This document shows positions 42,867 through 51,838 of a stretch of 64,000 nucleotides of DNA, one piece after another. The notes below the pieces were generated by a model. That model was given only the letters and a program-made list of their open reading frames with translations. It was not told where the DNA came from and made no database searches. The DNA is taken from the NCBI RefSeq assembly GCF_018070075.1, contig NZ_JAGPXE010000010.1:124001-188000 (forward strand). Direction: 5' to 3'. The stretch's first letter is position 1, and every line of letters begins with the position of its first letter. The position numbers were made by a program, and so were the translations under genes. This DNA is from Saccharopolyspora endophytica (GTDB taxonomy: Bacteria; Actinomycetota; Actinomycetes; Mycobacteriales; Pseudonocardiaceae).

Positions 42867-45350
42867 GTGACGTTCGTCGGGCGGGACGATTCGTTGCGCG
42901 TTCTGGCCGATGCCACCTCGGCCGCGAAGGTCGGGCAGGGGTCGCTCGTCGTGGTGCGGGCCGACCCCGGCATCGGGGTCACCGCCCTGCTGGAAGCGCA
43001 CCTCGCGGCGATGCGGGACTCCGGCCTGCACCTCAACCGGGTTCCGGTGCTGCGGCCGAGCGGACGCACGTCGCTGTCGGCCGGGACACCGCACTGGGGC
43101 GAGCCCGCGATGATCGTCATCGACGACCTGCACCACGCCGACGACGACACGCTGCTGACTCTGCACGGCCTCGCGGAGGAGATCTACGGCCGCCCGCTGC
43201 TGGTCGTGGCGGGTCGGCACCGCGGCGTCGCACCGGAGCGCTTCGCCGCGCTCGACCGGTTCGCCATCGTGCACGACCTGGCCCCGCTGGACGACGACGC
43301 CGTCAGCGCGATGCTCCAGGGGCCGTCGCCGAACGCGGCCGCGGCCGGGGGAAACCCGTGGCTGCTCAGCCGGATCGACGACGCGGACAGGGTCGCGCAG
43401 GTGACCTCCTGGGCCGCGGACCTGGCCGGTTCCGACGTGCACGTGCTGCGCTGCGCCGCGCTGCTGGGCGATGCCGCCTCCGTCGACGACCTCGCCGCGG
43501 TGGCCGGTGCGACGCCGAGCGACGTGCTCTCCGCCGTCGGGAGGATGTCCGCTCGGGGCTTGGTCGACGAGTCCGGCGGCGAGGTGCGGGTGCGATACCC
43601 GCTGGTGCGCGACGACCTCGCCGCCGCCTCGGCGGGTGTGCGCGGCTCGGTGGCTCGCGCGCTCGCCGACCGGGGAGCACCCGCCGAGCGCGTGGCCGAC
43701 CAGCTCGCTCACGCACCGGTGGACCCCTGGACCGTCGACTGGCTCGCCGAACGCGCCCACCAGCTGACCTCCCGAACCACACCGGCCGTGGCGCGACTGC
43801 TGGAGCGGGCGGTGGCCGCGCTGCCGCCCGGCGACCCGCGGTTGCCCGAGCTGCGGGTGGCGTGGGTCGAGGCCCTGCTGTGGAGCGGCCGGACCGAGCA
43901 GGCGCGCAGGGCCGCTTCCGAAGGTCTGCTGGCCGATCCGGACGAGACCCTCCGGCACCGGCTGCTCGTCGTGCTGGGCGTCATCGCCAACGGTGAGTTC
44001 GACGCCGAAGCGGCACTGGCGGTGTGGGAAACCGAACGGCGAGAAGGGGAACTGCCCGCACGGCTCGCCGCGCTCGATGCCTACGCCCACCTGCTGGCCG
44101 GAGACCTGGAGGCCACCCAACGCGCGGTGTCCCGGGCGAGCCGGGCGGCGGCCGACGACCCGCTCGTCGAGATCTACCTGTGCAACGTCCGCGCCATCGG
44201 GCAGTGCCTGCTCCGCGACTACGCCGCGGCCGGTGAGCAGCTGGACCGCGCGTCGGTGCTGCTGGAGATCTCCGCCTACGACCGCGCGCAGTGGCTGATG
44301 TCCCGGTTGCTGCGCGCGGTGCTGCAGAACCTCGAACACGACCCCGCCGTCACCGAGACCATCGAGCAGGCGCGGCCGGTCGCCCGCGAACTCGGCCTGG
44401 GCTTCCTGCCGTGGACGCACACCATCGCCGCGGTGACGGCGCTCAACTTCGGCGAGTGGGACCGGGCGCTGGCCGAAGTCGAGGCAGGGCTGGCGCTTCC
44501 GCACCAGCACGGCATGGCGGGACCGCTGCACGCGGTCGCGGCCACGATCCTGCTGAACCGCGGGGACCTGCCGACCGCGCGCGTGCACGCCGAACTCGCC
44601 GACGAGGCCGACCTGTACGGCGTGGCGATGTTCTACGAGTCCTTGATGATGGTCACCCGCGCCGTGCTGGCCGGCGTCGACGGCGACCTCAAGCGGGCGG
44701 TGGACGTCGTGCGCGACGTGGTCGACCACGACGTCGGGATGCGCCACGACCGCTCCGTCGCCCCGGTCTGCGTCCCGCTGGTGCGCATCGCCGTCGCCGG
44801 GGGTGAGCGGGACCTCGCCCACCGCCTCATCGACCGGATGCGGGAGTGGAGCGACGAGGACGACAGCAGGATCGGCTACTGCACGGGCCTGGTCGACCGC
44901 GACGTGGACCGGCTGCTCGCCGCCGCGCAGGACTTCGCCGACAACAGCACTCCGCTGGCCGCCGCCCAGGCCGCGCAGGACGCGGCGGTGGCGCTGGCCG
45001 CCTCCGGCAGGTCCGACGCCGCCAAAGCCGCCTACCAGAGCGCGATCGACGGGTTCGCCGCGATGGCGGCCCACCGGGAGATCGACCGCACCGCCGCTCA
45101 CCTGCGCTCCTACGGGGTGCAGCTGGGCGCGTCCGGCCCGCGCGGACGTCCCAAGCACGGCTGGGACAGCCTCACCGGCGCCGAGATGCGGGTGGTCGAG
45201 CTCGTCGCCCAAGGGCTGACCAACCGCGAGGTCGCCGAGCGGCTGATCCTGTCCGTGCGCACCGTCGACTCCCACGTCTCGCGCATCCTGCGCAAGCTCG
45301 ACTGCTCCTCCCGCCTCGAACTGGCCGTCAAGTACCGCGACCGCTCTTGA
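42867..45350 (+). CDS. Large LuxR-type regulator (LAL-like) with degenerate P-loop
   Basis: An 827-aa regulator. An N-terminal AAA-like domain starts FVGRDDSLRVL; its Walker A position reads RADPGIGVTALLE, with Val where Lys is needed, while Walker B MIVIDDLHHAD is intact. A long helical TPR-like region (about 330-740) follows, and the C-terminal LuxR HTH is LTGAEMRVVELVAQGLTNRE-VAERLILSVRTVDSHVSRIL. LAL proteins activate pathway genes in response to maltose-type or other ligands; here ATP hydrolysis is unlikely. GTG 42867 behind GGAGG. It stands alone between two copies of a repeat, so its target is not evident. Confidence 0.9.
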   Translation: MTFVGRDDSLRVLADATSAAKVGQGSLVVVRADPGIGVTALLEAHLAAMRDSGLHLNRVPVLRPSGRTSLSAGTPHWGEPAMIVIDDLHHADDDTLLTLHGLAEEIYGRPLLVVAGRHRGVAPERFAALDRFAIVHDLAPLDDDAVSAMLQGPSPNAAAAGGNPWLLSRIDDADRVAQVTSWAADLAGSDVHVLRCAALLGDAASVDDLAAVAGATPSDVLSAVGRMSARGLVDESGGEVRVRYPLVRDDLAAASAGVRGSVARALADRGAPAERVADQLAHAPVDPWTVDWLAERAHQLTSRTTPAVARLLERAVAALPPGDPRLPELRVAWVEALLWSGRTEQARRAASEGLLADPDETLRHRLLVVLGVIANGEFDAEAALAVWETERREGELPARLAALDAYAHLLAGDLEATQRAVSRASRAAADDPLVEIYLCNVRAIGQCLLRDYAAAGEQLDRASVLLEISAYDRAQWLMSRLLRAVLQNLEHDPAVTETIEQARPVARELGLGFLPWTHTIAAVTALNFGEWDRALAEVEAGLALPHQHGMAGPLHAVAATILLNRGDLPTARVHAELADEADLYGVAMFYESLMMVTRAVLAGVDGDLKRAVDVVRDVVDHDVGMRHDRSVAPVCVPLVRIAVAGGERDLAHRLIDRMREWSDEDDSRIGYCTGLVDRDVDRLLAAAQDFADNSTPLAAAQAAQDAAVALAASGRSDAAKAAYQSAIDGFAAMAAHREIDRTAAHLRSYGVQLGASGPRGRPKHGWDSLTGAEMRVVELVAQGLTNREVAERLILSVRTVDSHVSRILRKLDCSSRLELAVKYRDRS

Positions 45351-45375
45351 GGGCTGTTCCAGGCTCATCTTGCTT

Positions 45376-45536
45376 GGCGGTGCGGGTGGCGGAACCTGAG
45401 CGGCTCCGTGTTCTCCGCGCGCCACTCCTGATGTATGCCCACTACACGGCGTCGCGGCGTGCTCGCCACGAAGCCGCTGACGAACCCGCGGCGGTGCCGG
45501 TTGAGTCCCGCACCTGGAGCAGCGGCTGCGCCGCAT
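45376..45536 (+). repeat. Intergenic direct repeat, copy B
   Basis: Second copy of the repeat at 42544. The 122-bp block is at 45376-45497, with roughly 90% of positions identical by eye, and the hairpin variant GCGGCTGCGCCGCAT is at 45522-45536. Same orientation as copy A. Confidence 0.8.
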
Positions 45537-45716
45537 TCCAGCTCCCCGGCCCGAACATCAGCAACATCACCGATGTTTCGGACGTCGCCTTCTGGTGATC
45601 TTTCGGTACCGCGCTGGAGGAGCGCCGCTGGCATGGGGGCAGCGGGCGCGTTTGGCCTTCCAGCGCCGCGACTTCGGCCGCGGGTACCGGCCGATCAGAG
45701 GAAGGCAGAACCGGAC

Positions 45717-46835
45717 ATGACCGAATCCGGAGAGGTGAACGTCGTCGCCGCGGCGTCCGCTGGGGTGCAGGACTTGGCGAGGGCGACCACGTCCGTGCTC
45801 GAGGAGGCCGGGCCGGTCGGCGAGCTGGGACAACCCGTCGTGCGCACCCTCACCAACGTGTGGGAGGGCTACTTCGGCTCGCCGATCCCGCCCGAGGGCA
45901 CCAACTGGAACGCCTACACCCACGAGCAGTTGTACGCGATGGTGTGGGAGAACGCCGACGTCGCCGACGTCACCGGTGTCGCCGACGAATGGGGCAGGCA
46001 CAGCACCGAACTCGCCGGTCACGCCGATGCGATGCAGCGGCACCGCGCGGAGATGGGCACGCACTGGACCAGCGAGTCCGCCGACGCGGCCACCAGCAGG
46101 CTCGGGCGGATCGGTGACCGAACGTCCGGCGTCGGGGAGCGGGCGAGCACCGTGTCCCACGCCGCCCAGAACGCGGGCGACGCGCTGGCTTCCGCCCGGA
46201 ACTCGATGCCGCCGCCTCCCGGGGACGCGACCGGAGCCGTGATGGGCACCGGCGTCGCCGGGGCGGGCGCGGGTGCGGTGGTCGGCGGTGTCATCGGTGC
46301 CGCTGCCGGAGGGGTCGGCGCGGTGCCCGGCGCCATGATCGGCGCGGCCGTCGGTGCCGCCGCCGCAGGAGGGACCAGCATGTTCCTGGCCTCCGCCAAC
46401 GCCGCCGAGAAGAAGGCGGAGGCGGTGCACGTCATGTCGCAGTACGAGGCCGCGTTGCGCCGCAGCAGTGCCGCGATCGCTCCGGCCGGAGCGCAGGGCG
46501 CCGACTGGGGGTCGGCGCCCGCGTCCACCTCGGCGGCCGGGTTCTCCGGTGCGGGTGGAGCGGCCACCGGCGGCGGATCGCCGTGGGCGAAGTTGGTCGG
46601 CGGCGCCGATCCGCTGGGCGGAGCGGGCCGCGCGGGCGCGGGACTCGGACTGGTCGGCGCGAGGGGCGTGTTCGGCGGTCTCGGCACTTCCGGTGCCGGC
46701 GCGAACGGGGCGGCACCCGCACGAGGAGCCGCCGGTTCTGACGACGACGAGCAGGTGCACGAGAACAAGCTGCCCACCATCGACCAGGGACTTTTCGACG
46801 ACGACCGACCGGCCAGCGCGCCGGTCATCGGCTGA
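45717..46835 (+). CDS. Type VII secretion-associated protein with glycine zipper
   Basis: A 372-aa protein. Residues 1-160 are helical and resemble WXG/PPE-type proteins (WGRHSTELAGHADAMQRHRA, THWTSESADAA). Residues about 165-230 form a Gly/Ala-rich hydrophobic stretch (GAGAGAVVGGVIGAAAGG) that looks like a membrane-active glycine zipper. The C-terminal third is Gly/Ala/Ser-rich and ends acidic. ATG 45717. It leads a six-gene set with EspG and YbaB-like genes, so it is most likely a secreted T7SS substrate. No classical WxG is seen. Confidence 0.7.
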   Translation: MTESGEVNVVAAASAGVQDLARATTSVLEEAGPVGELGQPVVRTLTNVWEGYFGSPIPPEGTNWNAYTHEQLYAMVWENADVADVTGVADEWGRHSTELAGHADAMQRHRAEMGTHWTSESADAATSRLGRIGDRTSGVGERASTVSHAAQNAGDALASARNSMPPPPGDATGAVMGTGVAGAGAGAVVGGVIGAAAGGVGAVPGAMIGAAVGAAAAGGTSMFLASANAAEKKAEAVHVMSQYEAALRRSSAAIAPAGAQGADWGSAPASTSAAGFSGAGGAATGGGSPWAKLVGGADPLGGAGRAGAGLGLVGARGVFGGLGTSGAGANGAAPARGAAGSDDDEQVHENKLPTIDQGLFDDDRPASAPVIG

Positions 46836-46850
46836 GGCGGGAGTGGACCG

Positions 46851-47177
46851 TTGAGCGGATACCGAGTCACCACCGAGAACCTCACCGCGCAGGTCGGCGA
46901 GCTGTCCAGGGTCGGGGAGCAGACCGAGCGCCTGGTGACCTCCGCGCGGCAGCTGGCCGAGCGGATGCCGATGCTGGGCACCGCGCCACCGGCCCTGCAC
47001 CTGGCGATGCGGCTGCGGCAGAGCGCCGGCGAGTCCGGGCTGACGCACGAGATCACCGCGGCGCACACCGAGCTCGGCGACTTCCACAGCGCCCTGCACG
47101 AGACCGCCACCGGCTACGAGAACACCGACACCGCCGCCGCGGACGCGCTGCGCGGCACCGAGGGGACGGCGACATGA
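46851..47177 (+). CDS. Small T7SS substrate-like protein with YxxxD
   Basis: A 108-aa helical protein starting at TTG 46851 with GGAG upstream. It has an EspC/WXG-like helical hairpin and near its C-terminus the motif YENTD, matching the YxxxD/E secretion signal of type VII substrates. It is followed at four-base overlap by espG-like. Likely secreted as a heterodimer with a neighbour. Confidence 0.7.
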   Translation: MSGYRVTTENLTAQVGELSRVGEQTERLVTSARQLAERMPMLGTAPPALHLAMRLRQSAGESGLTHEITAAHTELGDFHSALHETATGYENTDTAAADALRGTEGTAT

Positions 47178-47989
47178 CGACCGCGCTCACCCGTCCGCGA
47201 AGCGACGGGATCCACTTCGGACAGATCGAGCTCGACCTGCTCGCCACCCACGCCGGGGTGAGATGGCCGTTCCCGCTGCGCATCCCGTCGTTCGGGCGCA
47301 TCGCAGGGGAGCGGGAGGTGCTGTTCGCCGCGGCAGGGCACACCCTGCGGGCGCGCGGGCTCGCCGATGAGGACGGTCCGGCGGGAGCCGCCGCCGAACT
47401 CCTCGACGCGCTCCGGCAGCACCGGGGCACCGTCGACCTGGTGGTGGTCGCCGAATCCGGGGCCACGGGTGTCCTGGCGATGGTCTACCGCTCCTCGGCG
47501 CTGATCTTCGAGCAGCCGCTGGACGACGATCCCGCCGGTACCGTGCGGATCCGCCGCATCCCCGCGAACGCGCTGGTCGACGAGCTCTTCGCGCTCGTGC
47601 CGGAGCGGGAACCGGCGAGGTCGATGCCGATCAACCTCCCGCAACGCGTGGTCGACGACGTCGCCGAGCTCGACCGCATCGACGACGACAGCACCAAGCG
47701 ACGGCGCTTCCGCGAACTCGTCCGGGACTGCGGCGGCGATCCCGGGGCGCTGGACCGGCTGGTCAGCGTGCTCCCGGCGCTCACCGGTCGCGGCCAGCTC
47801 GGCGCCACCCGGCGCACCGGCGGCGGGCACCGGCGCCAGGGGCAGGAACTGTCCTGGTTGGACGGTCCGCACGGGCGGCTGCGGGTGAGCCGGACCGACG
47901 GCGGTTGGGTGAGCATCAACCCGCTGCGACCAGCGGTCGTGCGCGCGGCGCTGGCGGACCTGGTCGCGATCGCTCGCGAACAGCGCTGA
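47174..47989 (+). CDS. EspG-family ESX chaperone
   Basis: A 271-aa cytosolic protein with the EspG fold: IELDLLATHAGVRWPFPLRI, VLFAAAGHTLRARGLADEDG and WVSINPLRPAVVRAALADLV. EspG proteins bind PE-PPE or related substrates and keep them soluble before type VII secretion. ATG overlaps the upstream stop. The adjacent small YxxxD proteins and large WXG-like proteins are its likely clients. Confidence 0.82.
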   Translation: MTTALTRPRSDGIHFGQIELDLLATHAGVRWPFPLRIPSFGRIAGEREVLFAAAGHTLRARGLADEDGPAGAAAELLDALRQHRGTVDLVVVAESGATGVLAMVYRSSALIFEQPLDDDPAGTVRIRRIPANALVDELFALVPEREPARSMPINLPQRVVDDVAELDRIDDDSTKRRRFRELVRDCGGDPGALDRLVSVLPALTGRGQLGATRRTGGGHRRQGQELSWLDGPHGRLRVSRTDGGWVSINPLRPAVVRAALADLVAIAREQR

Positions 47990-48007
47990 CCTTCGAGAGG
48001 AATCACG

Positions 48008-48409
48008 GTGAACTCAGCACAGCAGTGGCTCGCGGACTACGACGCGACGCTGGCGCGCGCGGCGGCCGACGCGAAGGCCGCCGGTGCCGCGCTCGGGCAG
48101 GTCAGCGGCACGGCTTCCTCGCCGCGCGGGGAGGTCTCGGTGCAGGTCGGGCCCAGCGGTGCGCTGGTGGACATCCGGCTGACCCCGGCGGCCCGCGCGA
48201 TGGAGGCCGAGAAGCTCGCCCAGCTCATCCTCGCGACCACGCAGCAGGCGCAGCGGACGGTGGGCACCCACGTCATGGAGATCATGACCGGCTACCTCGG
48301 CGACGGCCCGGCCCTGGACTTCGTGCGGGACAACATGCCCGTCGACACCGGTGAGCCGGGGCCGCAGGACGACGACGACTTCTTCGACAACCCAAGGGTG
48401 ATCGTCTGA
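48008..48409 (+). CDS. YbaB/EbfC-like protein
   Basis: A 133-aa protein from GTG 48008. The central region ASSPRGEVSVQVGPSGALVD, then IRLTPAARAMEAEKLAQLIL matches the YbaB/EbfC DNA-binding fold, which in actinomycetes recurs in T7SS loci. The acidic tail (DDDDFFDN) is unusual for a nucleoid protein. It shares one base with the next start (48409), so the two are coupled. Confidence 0.8.
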   Translation: MNSAQQWLADYDATLARAAADAKAAGAALGQVSGTASSPRGEVSVQVGPSGALVDIRLTPAARAMEAEKLAQLILATTQQAQRTVGTHVMEIMTGYLGDGPALDFVRDNMPVDTGEPGPQDDDDFFDNPRVIV

Positions 48410-48717
48410 TGAGCACCGAATTCCACGTCGACCACGAGCAGATCCGCGCCCACGCCGGAACCGTGGCGGGCCTGTCCGACGGCCTGTCGACCGCGGCCGG
48501 TGCCATGACCGGCGGTCCCGCGAGCAACGCGCTCGGCACGTTCCTGGAGTTCGCCACCCTCGGGCTCGGCGACGCCATCTCCCGGGCCGCCCAAGCGGTT
48601 TCGGACGCGTCCGGAGCGCTGGACAGCGTGAGCCGGGGCCTGGCCGGCAGCGCCGAGGACTACCAGCGCGCCGATGACGAGGGCGTCGCCGCGCTGCGCG
48701 GAGGGGAGGTCCGATGA
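48409..48717 (+). CDS. EspC-like T7SS target protein
   Basis: A 102-aa protein of the type VII secretion target family (ESX-1 EspC-like). MSTEFHVDHEQIRAHAGTVA starts the first helix; near the C-terminus YQRAD fits the YxxxD secretion signal. The Gly-rich loop in the middle is typical of a helical hairpin. ATGA overlap with the next gene; the pair could form a secreted heterodimer. Confidence 0.8.
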   Translation: MSTEFHVDHEQIRAHAGTVAGLSDGLSTAAGAMTGGPASNALGTFLEFATLGLGDAISRAAQAVSDASGALDSVSRGLAGSAEDYQRADDEGVAALRGGEVR

Positions 48718-49853
48718 GCGTGGACCTGAGCCTCCCGCTGGGGTCGGCGGGAACCATGCGGTTCGTCGCCGACGTGCGCTCCACCAACGACGCGGTGCGC
48801 GGCGGTGGCTGGGACTCCGGTGACTACGGTTCCGAACCCGCCGGCGGCACGAGCGACCCGCTGTCGGCGCTGGCCGGGTCCGGATTCGGTTTCCTGGCCG
48901 ACCTGGTGCCGTTCCTGGGGGAGCCGTTGCAGCAGCTCGCGGGCGATCCGGGCGCGGTGGCCTCCAGCGCGCAGAGCCTGCGGGACACCGGGAGCGGCGT
49001 CGCCTCGATCTCCGACTCGTACGGTCAGGCGGCGGGTCCGGAGACCAGCGGCTGGTCCGGTGCTGCCGCCACCGAGTACCTCAAGACCGCGGCCGAGCTC
49101 GTCGGCGGGCTGCAGGGCATCGGCGAGGCGAGCACCGGGCTCGGCGAAGCCCTGGCGGGCATGGGCGAAGCGGTCGTCAAGACCGCCAACGAGGTGACGG
49201 TCCTGGTCAACGAGGCGGTCGGCCGGATCGTCCTCATCATGAACCAGGCCATCGCCGCAGCGCAGGCCACCTTCGGCGGGAGCATCGCGGCGGCCGTACC
49301 GCAGGTCGTGCAGATCGCGACCGAGTGCGGCGTCCGGATCTCGGGTCACATGGGCAACCTGCTCACCAGCGCTCAGGGCCTGCTGGGGCACGTCGACGAG
49401 GTCATGAAGGTGGTCGGGGCCATCGGCGGCGTCGTCTCGAAGATCGCCGACCAGGCGCAGCAGGTCACCGCCGGATCGACCGCCCCCGGCGATTCCGCCG
49501 CCGCGGCGGGAGGGTCGGCTTCGGTTCCCGCCGGCACCGGCGCGTCGAGTTCGCCCGGGCTGACCAGCGCGGCCTCGATGCCCGGCGGCGCGGGTGCGCC
49601 GCAGATGACCCCGAGCCCCGGAGGTGCGGCGCAGGCCGGACCGGTTCCGGGGATCCCCGTTGCAGGAGGCGCGAATCCGGCCGCCGCGGGGATCCCGCCC
49701 ACCGGTGCCGGTGGCTTCATGCCGCCGATCGCCCCGCAGCGCAAGCAGCAGGACTCCGAACCCGAGCGCACCTCGTCGCTGTCCGCGCGGCTGTCGGGCG
49801 AGCTCGACCTCCCGGAACGGGACGACCCCCGGTACGGCCAGTCCGGTCGCTGA
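48714..49853 (+). CDS. WXG100-like/PPE-like large T7SS substrate
   Basis: A 379-aa protein. The helical part (about residues 45-250) contains GWSGAAATEYLKTAAELVGG, with W-S-G as the WxG turn, followed by long amphipathic helices. The rest is Pro/Gly/Ala-rich and disordered. It overlaps the EspC-like gene by four bases, as PPE-type partners do. It is probably exported and interacts with the small protein encoded just upstream. Last gene of the T7SS-like set. Confidence 0.75.
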   Translation: MSVDLSLPLGSAGTMRFVADVRSTNDAVRGGGWDSGDYGSEPAGGTSDPLSALAGSGFGFLADLVPFLGEPLQQLAGDPGAVASSAQSLRDTGSGVASISDSYGQAAGPETSGWSGAAATEYLKTAAELVGGLQGIGEASTGLGEALAGMGEAVVKTANEVTVLVNEAVGRIVLIMNQAIAAAQATFGGSIAAAVPQVVQIATECGVRISGHMGNLLTSAQGLLGHVDEVMKVVGAIGGVVSKIADQAQQVTAGSTAPGDSAAAAGGSASVPAGTGASSSPGLTSAASMPGGAGAPQMTPSPGGAAQAGPVPGIPVAGGANPAAAGIPPTGAGGFMPPIAPQRKQQDSEPERTSSLSARLSGELDLPERDDPRYGQSGR

Positions 49854-49884
49854 CTCCGCGCCGATTCAGCGATACCGTCGCTGG

Positions 49885-50829
49885 GTGGAGTTGAGGCAGG
49901 TCGAGCACTTCCTGGCGGTGGCGCGGTGCGGGAGCTTCACCGCGGCCGCGCAGCAGGTGCACATCGTGCAGTCGGCGCTGAGCGCCTCGGTCCGCAGGCT
50001 GGAGGACGAGCTCGGCGCGGCGCTGTTCGAGCGCACCACGCGCCGGGTCGTGCTGACCGAGGCCGGGCGGGCGCTGCTGCCGGTCGCGAACCGGCTGGTC
50101 GACGACGTCGCGGCGGCGCGCGGTGAGGTCGCGGCGGTCTCCGGGATGGACCGGGGTCGCGTGTCCATCGGCACCATCCAGGCGCTGTCGGTCGTCGACC
50201 TGCCCCGCGAGCTGGGGGTCTTCCAGGCGCGGCACCCGGGGATCCGGATCCACGTGCGCGACGGCAAGGCCCCCGACATGCTCGCGGCCATCGATGCCGG
50301 CGAGCTCGACCTCGCCTACCTGGCCACCAACGGGACCCCGCCGAAGGACCTGACCTGCTACGTGCGGTGGAAGCAGCGGCTCGTCCTGGTCACCTACCCC
50401 GGGCACCGGCTCGCGAACCGGCGGCGCGTCCGGCTCGACGACCTGGCCGACGAGCCGTTCGTGGACTTCGTCGGGAGCTCGATCCGGACGCTGGTCGGCA
50501 ACCGGTTCGCCGACGCGGGCGTGCGGCACAACCCGGTCTGCGAGGCCACCCACCTGCCGCTGCTGCTCGATCTGGTGACGGCGGGACTGGGCGTGACGAT
50601 CGTGCCGCAGTCGGTGGCCGAGCGCGCCGGTCTGCCCTTCGCGCGGATCGAGAAGGTCGACTTCGGGCGCACCCTCTACCTCGCCGGGCGCGGCCCCGAG
50701 CTGTCGAACCCCGCCGCGCGGGCGCTGCTGGCCCACCTCACCAGCGAGCGCCTCACCAGCGGCGCGGAGCGAGCACCAAGCCGGAACCGGCCAGCGCCAG
50801 GCACATCGCGAGCGAGACCCAGCCGATGA
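49885..50829 (+). CDS. LysR-family regulator
   Basis: A 314-aa regulator. The HTH is at residues 1-60 (VEHFLAVARCGSFTAAAQQ-VHIVQSALSASVRRLE, LFERTTRRVVLTEAG), followed by the LysR substrate domain (about 90-290). GTG 49885 gives the standard MELRQ-like start. It reads into the 3' end of a small opposite-strand gene by about 77 bases; the last 30 residues (Arg/Pro/Ser-rich) are beyond the domain. No divergent partner lies close by, so the target is unknown. Confidence 0.88.
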   Translation: MELRQVEHFLAVARCGSFTAAAQQVHIVQSALSASVRRLEDELGAALFERTTRRVVLTEAGRALLPVANRLVDDVAAARGEVAAVSGMDRGRVSIGTIQALSVVDLPRELGVFQARHPGIRIHVRDGKAPDMLAAIDAGELDLAYLATNGTPPKDLTCYVRWKQRLVLVTYPGHRLANRRRVRLDDLADEPFVDFVGSSIRTLVGNRFADAGVRHNPVCEATHLPLLLDLVTAGLGVTIVPQSVAERAGLPFARIEKVDFGRTLYLAGRGPELSNPAARALLAHLTSERLTSGAERAPSRNRPAPGTSRARPSR

Positions 50830-50944
50830 GCGCGGCGAGCCCCGCCAGCGCGAACGCGTGCGCGCCGACGACGCGCAGCAGCCGCGTCACGTCGGGCACC
50901 GGTGAGGGGCTGACGTCTCCGAGGTACTCACGACCACTGCGCAT
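50753..50944 (-). CDS. Possible small membrane protein (63 aa)
   Basis: 63 aa from ATG 50944 with one clear hydrophobic segment (VGAHAFALAGLAALIGWVSL and beyond). The end overlaps the tail of the LysR gene on the other strand. It lies just downstream of the ion-channel-like gene on the same strand. The ribosome binding site is weak (GTGG). Overlap and size make it uncertain. Confidence 0.4.
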   Translation of the reverse strand: MRSGREYLGDVSPSPVPDVTRLLRVVGAHAFALAGLAALIGWVSLAMCLALAGSGLVLAPRRW

Positions 50945-50983
50945 GCCACCAGTCTTGGCCGGTCGAACCAGCTGGTCCAACGC

Positions 50984-51772
50984 TCATTTCCGCTGGTATT
51001 GAGCTCTGTAGGAGCTGGGTTCCGCGGGCGGTTCGGGCTCGGACTCGTGGAGGCCGAGCTGGACCGAGCGGCGGATCTGGTCGCGGTTCTCGCGGACGAC
51101 CTCGGTGAAGAAGCGATCGGTGCGCTCGTCGTTGAGGACGTCGAGGATGACCCGGATCGTGGTGTCCACGATGGACTTGACGATCTCGTCGTGGAACGGG
51201 AGGTGCTTGATCCGGCCCACCTGCTCGTCGTTCTTGAGCTTCTCGGTGACGATCTCGCGCAGCACCTCGCGGTGCTCGCCGAGCGAACGCGCGATGTTCT
51301 CGGGGTAGTGGCCGGTTTCGACGACCTTGACGACCTCGTCGAGGACCGCGACCGTGATCGGTTTCTTGATGGCCAGCACGATCGGCCGGGAGAACCGCTC
51401 GATCACCCGCTGCGTGATGCGTTCGCCGAACGCCCGGTCGGCGGTGCGGGCCAGGCGCATCAGCAGCACGACCACGCGCAGCAGCCGGAACCCGCGCAGC
51501 GCGGGGTGCGCGACCGGGATCATGCCGAGGATCTCGTACCAGCTCTGCAGCGGGAACCGCCGGTTCCACGAGTTCTCGCGCCACCGCCACAGGAACTCGA
51601 CGAAGAAGACGCCGCAGATCGCCGTGTCGATGACGAACACCGCGTGCGCGGTCTCGTGCGTCGTGTCGAAGAACGTGGCGTAGCAGAGCAGCCCGAGCGA
51701 GAACACCGCGAGCACGAGCATGGCGATGTCCAGCGTGGACGTCCGGCGGGGTGCCGCGGTTGCGCTGGTCAT
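50984..51772 (-). CDS. Ion-transporter-like membrane protein
   Basis: A 262-aa protein. Four hydrophobic segments in residues 14-115 resemble a voltage-sensor-like domain: LDIAMLVLAVFSLGLLCYAT, VFVIDTAICGVFFVEFLWRW, SWYEILGMIPVAHPAL and the Arg-spaced FRLLRVVVLLMRLAR (S4-like). There is no pore helix or selectivity filter after it; the C-terminal half is soluble and helical with IKKPITVAVLDEVVKVVETG. It may be a voltage-sensing or stress protein rather than a channel. ATG start. Confidence 0.8.
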   Translation of the reverse strand: MTSATAAPRRTSTLDIAMLVLAVFSLGLLCYATFFDTTHETAHAVFVIDTAICGVFFVEFLWRWRENSWNRRFPLQSWYEILGMIPVAHPALRGFRLLRVVVLLMRLARTADRAFGERITQRVIERFSRPIVLAIKKPITVAVLDEVVKVVETGHYPENIARSLGEHREVLREIVTEKLKNDEQVGRIKHLPFHDEIVKSIVDTTIRVILDVLNDERTDRFFTEVVRENRDQIRRSVQLGLHESEPEPPAEPSSYRAQYQRK

Positions 51773-51838
51773 GGTCGTGATTGTGTCTCACGTTCCCGCC
51801 ACGACCCGAGCACCCGCGCCGGTGGCGGGGGTCGCGCG

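Noticed and set aside
41850..45536. Reverse-strand open frame of over 1,200 codons
   Set aside because: It is the mirror frame of the PIG-L, repeat and LuxR regions in very GC-rich DNA; it has no family motif, and the plus-strand genes show clear domains and ribosome binding sites.
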